Assembly (NCBI GenBank): GCA_016214425.1
Contig: JACRON010000175.1
Span: forward strand, 1-13,965
Reading direction: 5' to 3'
From: Nitrospirota bacterium
GTDB lineage: Bacteria; Nitrospirota; CAKKRA01; 9FT-COMBO-42-15
DNA: 13,965 nt
Shown: one piece after another, positions 11,409 to 13,965 of the stretch
Position numbering within the stretch: the stretch's first letter is position 1
How the letters are laid out: each line of letters starts with the position of its first letter
The notes under the pieces: model-generated
Database searches by the model: none
What the model was told of the DNA's origin: nothing
Seen by the model: the letters and a program-made list of their open reading frames with translations, nothing else
Made by a program: the position numbers and the translations under genes

Positions 11409-12691
11409 AAAAGGGATTAAATAAGCCGCTTCGCAAGGGCTACACAACTGGCGCCTGTGCAGCAGCAGCAGCAAAGGCAGCAACATTAATCGTTATCCGT
11501 TATGCGTTAAGCGTTATGAGCTGCGATTCAAAGAATGGTAAAATTTCCATCACGGATCACGCATCACGGATCACGGATGTTGAGATTCCCTTTCCTAATG
11601 GCAGCAGGGTAAAATTCAGGATACATGCCTCTAAACTCGCAACTCGCAACTCGCAACTTCTTGCGCGTGCCTCTGTAATCAAGGATGCGGGTGATGACCC
11701 TGATATAACAAATGGTGCAGAGATTGCGGCAGAGGCCGTTTTTTCAACAGAAACGGAGAAACGGAGAAACGGAGAAACGGAGAATTTTTTTACTTCTTTT
11801 TCCCCGATTCCCCGATTCCCCGATTCCCCGATTCATATAATAATAAAGGGTGGCAAAGGCGTTGGTGTTGTAACAAAGCCTGGTCTTGCTGTGCCTGTTG
11901 GCTGCCCTGCAATAAATCCTGTGCCGATGAGGATGATAAGAGAGGCAGTTGAAGAAGTATTGAGTTCGGAGTTCGGAGTTCGGAGTTTTTACCACTCCAA
12001 AACTCAAAACTCAGAACTCAAAACTCTTGAGATTACCATCTCTGTTCCTAAAGGCAAAGAGCTTGCGAAAAAGACATTGAACAGCAGGCTCGGAATCATT
12101 GGCGGCATATCAATACTCGGCACAACAGGCATTGTAGAATCCATGTCTGTTGATGCCTATAAGGAGACAATAAGTCTCGGTATTGATATGGCAATTGCAG
12201 CAGGACTAAGTGAGATTGTCTTTACGCCGGGCAGGAACAGCGAGAAATATGCAGAGGAGATATTAAGGCTGAAAGAAGAGGCATTTGTTCAGATGGGTGA
12301 TTATGCTGGCTTTGCCTTTAAGACAGCAGTTAAAAAAGGCATTAAAAAGATAGATGTTGTCGGCCAGCTCGGCAAGATGGCAAAAATTGCAGACGGCAAC
12401 TTCAAAACCCATGTCAGGGACTCAAACCTTAATCTTTCAAATATTTCCAAATGGGCGGAAGAATGGGGATATGATAAAACAATATGCAAAGAGATAAAAC
12501 AGAGCAATACTGCAAGACAGGTATCTGATTCTTTTGAGAATATGAGCGATAAAAGGTTTTTTGAGTTAGTAGGCAAGAGGGTAATAGAGAAGATAAGAGG
12601 ATTACTGAAAAAAGATATTGAGATTAGGTGTATTATTTTATCCTCCAATGGCGCTGTTATGGCGGATGTGAAACAGGAGGTATTTAGATGA
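11405..12691 (+). CDS. cbiD: Cobalt-precorrin-5B C1-methyltransferase CbiD, with repeat-filled loops
   Basis: CbiD methylates C1 of cobalt-precorrin-5B with S-adenosylmethionine in the anaerobic (early cobalt) corrin pathway. Conserved blocks are LRKGYTTGACAAAAAKAA (9-26), VEIPFPNG (59-66), ARASVIKDAGDDPDITNGAE (87-106), IIIKGGKGVGVVTKPG (145-160) with VPVGCPAINPVP, then GIIGGISILGTTGIVESMS (230-248), EAFVQMGDYAGFAF and VVGQLGKMAKIADG. At 428 residues it is about 60 longer than usual; the excess lies in loops made of seven short tandem-repeat arrays between 11491 and 12026. Those loops read RYALSVMSC, DHASRITD, LATRNSQLL, EKRRNGETEN, FSPIPRFPDSPI and SEFGVRSF...KTQNSELKT. Conserved blocks are untouched, so the enzyme may work. 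ATGA overlaps couple it to genes on both sides. Confidence 0.93.
   Translation: MKKGLNKPLRKGYTTGACAAAAAKAATLIVIRYALSVMSCDSKNGKISITDHASRITDVEIPFPNGSRVKFRIHASKLATRNSQLLARASVIKDAGDDPDITNGAEIAAEAVFSTETEKRRNGETENFFTSFSPIPRFPDSPIHIIIKGGKGVGVVTKPGLAVPVGCPAINPVPMRMIREAVEEVLSSEFGVRSFYHSKTQNSELKTLEITISVPKGKELAKKTLNSRLGIIGGISILGTTGIVESMSVDAYKETISLGIDMAIAAGLSEIVFTPGRNSEKYAEEILRLKEEAFVQMGDYAGFAFKTAVKKGIKKIDVVGQLGKMAKIADGNFKTHVRDSNLNLSNISKWAEEWGYDKTICKEIKQSNTARQVSDSFENMSDKRFFELVGKRVIEKIRGLLKKDIEIRCIILSSNGAVMADVKQEVFR
11491..11518 (+). repeat. Heptamer array CGTTATN x4 in cbiD
   Basis: Four 7-bp units CGTTATC, CGTTATG, CGTTAAG, CGTTATG lie in the loop after the KAA helix (residues 29-38). Confidence 0.85.
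11549..11576 (+). repeat. Heptamer array ATCACGG x4 in cbiD
   Basis: Four 7-bp units (ATCACGG, ATCACGC, ATCACGG, ATCACGG) encode ITDHASRITD just before the conserved VEIPFPNG block. Confidence 0.9.
11634..11658 (+). repeat. Heptamer array AACTCGC x3.5 in cbiD
   Basis: Three perfect AACTCGC units plus AACTT encode KLATRNSQL immediately before ARASVIKDAG. Confidence 0.9.
11751..11782 (+). repeat. Octamer array AAACGGAG x4 in cbiD
   Basis: Four perfect 8-bp units encode EKRRNGETEN. The array is followed 18 nt later by a different octamer array. Confidence 0.93.
11801..11832 (+). repeat. Octamer array TCCCCGAT x4 in cbiD
   Basis: Four perfect 8-bp units encode SPIPRFPDSPI before the conserved IIIKGGKGVGVV. 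The CCCCGATT unit also occurs in the P-type ATPase gene at 5137-5172. Confidence 0.93.
11962..12026 (+). repeat. Two complementary heptamer arrays forming an inverted repeat in cbiD
   Basis: GAGTTCG x3 plus GAGTTTT (11962-11989) is followed, after a 9-nt gap, by AAAACTC, AAAACTC, AGAACTC, AAAACTC (11999-12026). The arms are largely complementary, giving a hairpin with 28-nt arms. The frame stays open and encodes SEFGVRSF and KTQNSELKT before the conserved EITISVP. Confidence 0.9.
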
Positions 12692-13098
12692 AAGCCATAA
12701 TAATTTTAGTGGTAGTTGGTGTAATAGGTTTTGTTGCGTATGCCCATTTTAACAGATTTATGATATCAGAAGGTTTTAACTCAGATATTGAAGGGATAAT
12801 CCAGATGGGAACACCAAATGAGGAAATGATAAAGGCAGCGATATTAAAGAAGGCAAACGAAAGAGGTATTATTGTTAATCCTGATGAAATTCTAATTAAC
12901 ATAGAGGATACAGAGGAAAAGACAATTGCAGGTTCAATTGTTGGCATGGCAGGTATGAAGGTTGAGACAAAGAAGCTTACTGTAAGATTTCCATATACTG
13001 TAAGGTCTTTGGGTTTTTCAAAGACATACAATCTTGAAAGATTCAGGCTCTTTACTGTCAGCGCCTCAATGCCGCAGCCAGATATTCCGCAGCAATAA
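12688..13098 (+). CDS. Unknown single-span membrane-anchored protein in cobalamin operon
   Basis: This 136-residue protein opens with one membrane helix (about residues 3-19, IIILVVVGVIGFVAYA) and a soluble domain with alternating helix and strand: EEMIKAAILKKANERGIIVNPDEILINIED, then MKVETKKLTVRFPYTVRSLGF and a strand-rich end. The start overlaps the cbiD stop (ATGA) and has a strong AGGAGG 6 nt upstream. I do not recognise the family; the anchor followed by a compact alpha/beta domain recalls small DUF4845-type envelope proteins, without enough likeness to assign it. Its place between cbiD and cbiET suggests co-expression with corrin synthesis, not a proven role in it. Confidence 0.75.
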   Translation: MKAIIILVVVGVIGFVAYAHFNRFMISEGFNSDIEGIIQMGTPNEEMIKAAILKKANERGIIVNPDEILINIEDTEEKTIAGSIVGMAGMKVETKKLTVRFPYTVRSLGFSKTYNLERFRLFTVSASMPQPDIPQQ

Positions 13099-13101
13099 AA
13101 T

Positions 13102-13965
13102 ATGATATTCATTATAGGCATAGGTATTAATGGCAAAAATGACCTTTCAAATAATGCATTGAAGATTATTGAAGGTTCTAATATGCTTTTTGGAGGAGAG
13201 AGATTTACGGCATTGCAGATTATCTTATAAAAAATCTGCCAAAGAAAGACATTGAGATTATTCCCAATATCAGCTCCATGCAGTGGGCATTTGCAAAGAT
13301 AAAGGAGTCGTGGCACGATGCGGTGATTGTGAGCTCTCACGGCCGTGAGGATATTGGAAAGATAATAAAAACTGCAACATACTCTAATAAAATAGGCATA
13401 TTCACAAGCAATGGTGATGAGCCAAAGAAAATAGCAGAGGCATTGTTAAAGAATGAACTTAAAGGTTTTACTGCCTACATCTGTGAAGACCTCGGCTCTT
13501 CAACGGAGAAGATAACGACCTGCTCTTTGAATGAGGTAAGGCTGAAGACCTTTTCTCCGCTTAATGTTATGATACTTATAAGAAATAGTATAACAAAATT
13601 TACCCCTCCCCTTAGTCCCCTCCCGCAAGGGGAGGGGAAAGACAAGCAGCAGTATCCCCCTCCCTTGATGGGAGGGGGCAAGGGGGAGGGTGGAAAAAAA
13701 GGTTTTCAGATAAATGCCATTTTTGGATTTCCTGACTGTGTCTTTAGTCACTCTGCCGGATTGATTACAAAAGAGGAGATAAGGGCTATCAGCCTATCAA
13801 AAATGAGAATAAGAGAGAATAGTGTTATCTGGGACATTGGCGCTGGTTCCGGCTCAATTGCCATTGAGGCAGGAAGGGTTGCAAAAATGGGCAAGGTTTA
13901 TGCAATAGAGAAGAAACATGAGAGGATTGAGCAGATAAAGAAGAATATAAAAAATTTTTCAATGA
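13102..13965 (+). CDS. cbiET: CbiE-CbiT fusion (precorrin-6/7 methyltransferase-decarboxylase), frameshifted and partial
   Basis: CbiE methylates C5 or C15, and CbiT methylates and decarboxylates, on the cobalt-precorrin ring; the fusion is the CobL/CbiET form. The N-terminal part reads MIFIIGIGINGKNDLSNNALKIIEGSNMLFGGERF and then hits a stop at 13228-13230. Shifting at TTT 13204-13206 (one T missing) restores YGIADYLIKNLPKKD, NISSMQWAFAKI and AVIVSSHGRED, all CbiE-like, to the end of the window. A repeat-encoded linker (13602-13694) leads to CbiT: FGFPDCVFSHSAGLITKEEIRAI and the SAM-binding WDIGAGSGSIAIEAG. The ATG follows the previous stop by 3 nt. The missing base may be a real mutation or a sequencing error. 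The C-terminus lies outside the window. Confidence 0.87.
13602..13694 (+). repeat. Palindromic repeat forming the CbiE-CbiT linker
   Basis: Two opposed hairpin units (CCCCTCCCGCAAGGGGAGGGG at about 13617-13637 and CCCCCTCCC-TTGAT-GGGAGGGGG at about 13656-13678) are read through in frame as TPPLSPLPQGEGK and YPPPLMGGGKGEGG. They fall exactly between the end of the CbiE domain (VMILIRN) and the start of CbiT (FGFPD). The second unit is the reverse orientation of the type at 10227-10271. Confidence 0.85.

Noticed and set aside
11491..12026. CRISPR array in the cbiD repeats
   Set aside because: Units are only 7-8 bp, tandem without spacers and different from array to array, and the whole region is an open CbiD reading frame.
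12684..13340. Long minus-strand open frame (218 codons) opposite the unknown protein and cbiE
   Set aside because: The plus strand carries AGGAGG, an ATGA overlap and CbiE-like sequence here; the minus frame has no recognisable domain and no ribosome-binding site.

Overview
The window reads as a chromosomal segment of a Gram-negative, AT-leaning anaerobic-type bacterium. It encodes the early-cobalt-insertion (anaerobic) cobalamin route (CbiD, fused CbiE-CbiT), and its genes and gaps carry C/T-rich palindromic repeats that translate as PPLSPLPQGEG- or PPFSK/PPLIKG-like peptides. I have seen that repeat style in Nitrospirota and deltaproteobacterial-type genomes. The taxonomic guess is weak and rests on style, not on a marker gene.

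Layout. (1) 2-2573, plus strand: a tightly packed cluster of a LolD/MacB-like ABC ATPase, a multi-pass membrane protein split in two by a CTT-TGA stop/frameshift, a NosL-like anchored protein and a TlpA/ResA-like thioredoxin. It looks like an envelope module for redox or metal-centre maturation. (2) 2570-3076, minus: a gamma-carbonic-anhydrase-like hexapeptide protein. (3) 3135-3778, plus: a DUF433/DUF5615 toxin-antitoxin pair with its own promoter. (4) 8777 down to 3760, minus: a probable operon of bioA, a tandem universal stress protein and a P2-type cation ATPase whose transport-site motifs match the Na+,K+-ATPase (P2C) class. (5) 8841-9645, plus: a strong promoter, a PilZ-domain protein and a riboflavin synthase gene with an in-frame internal deletion that removes its second barrel. 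(6) 9649-13965, plus: a cobalt/cobalamin operon. Promoter, cobalamin riboswitch and intrinsic terminator are followed by cbtB, cbtA, yacG, cbiD, an unknown anchored protein and cbiET, which runs off the window. Riboswitch control of cobalt import (CbtAB) joined to corrin-ring synthesis (CbiD, CbiET) is a coherent feedback unit.

The most unusual feature is how many short repeats sit inside open reading frames without breaking them. cbiD alone holds seven different arrays of 7- or 8-bp units (3.5-4 copies each), all in loops between conserved blocks. The P-type ATPase carries a palindromic repeat and an octamer-type repeat related to one in cbiD. The CbiE-CbiT linker is made of a palindromic repeat, and the ABC ATPase has a 24-nt palindromic insertion. 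The same palindromic family fills the gaps around cbtB, cbtA and yacG, where it may supply ribosome-binding purines.

Three genes look damaged or recoded: the membrane protein (stop at 1111-1113), ribE (internal deletion at codon 101/102) and cbiE (one missing T near 13204-13206). I saw no tRNA, rRNA, CRISPR array or transposase.
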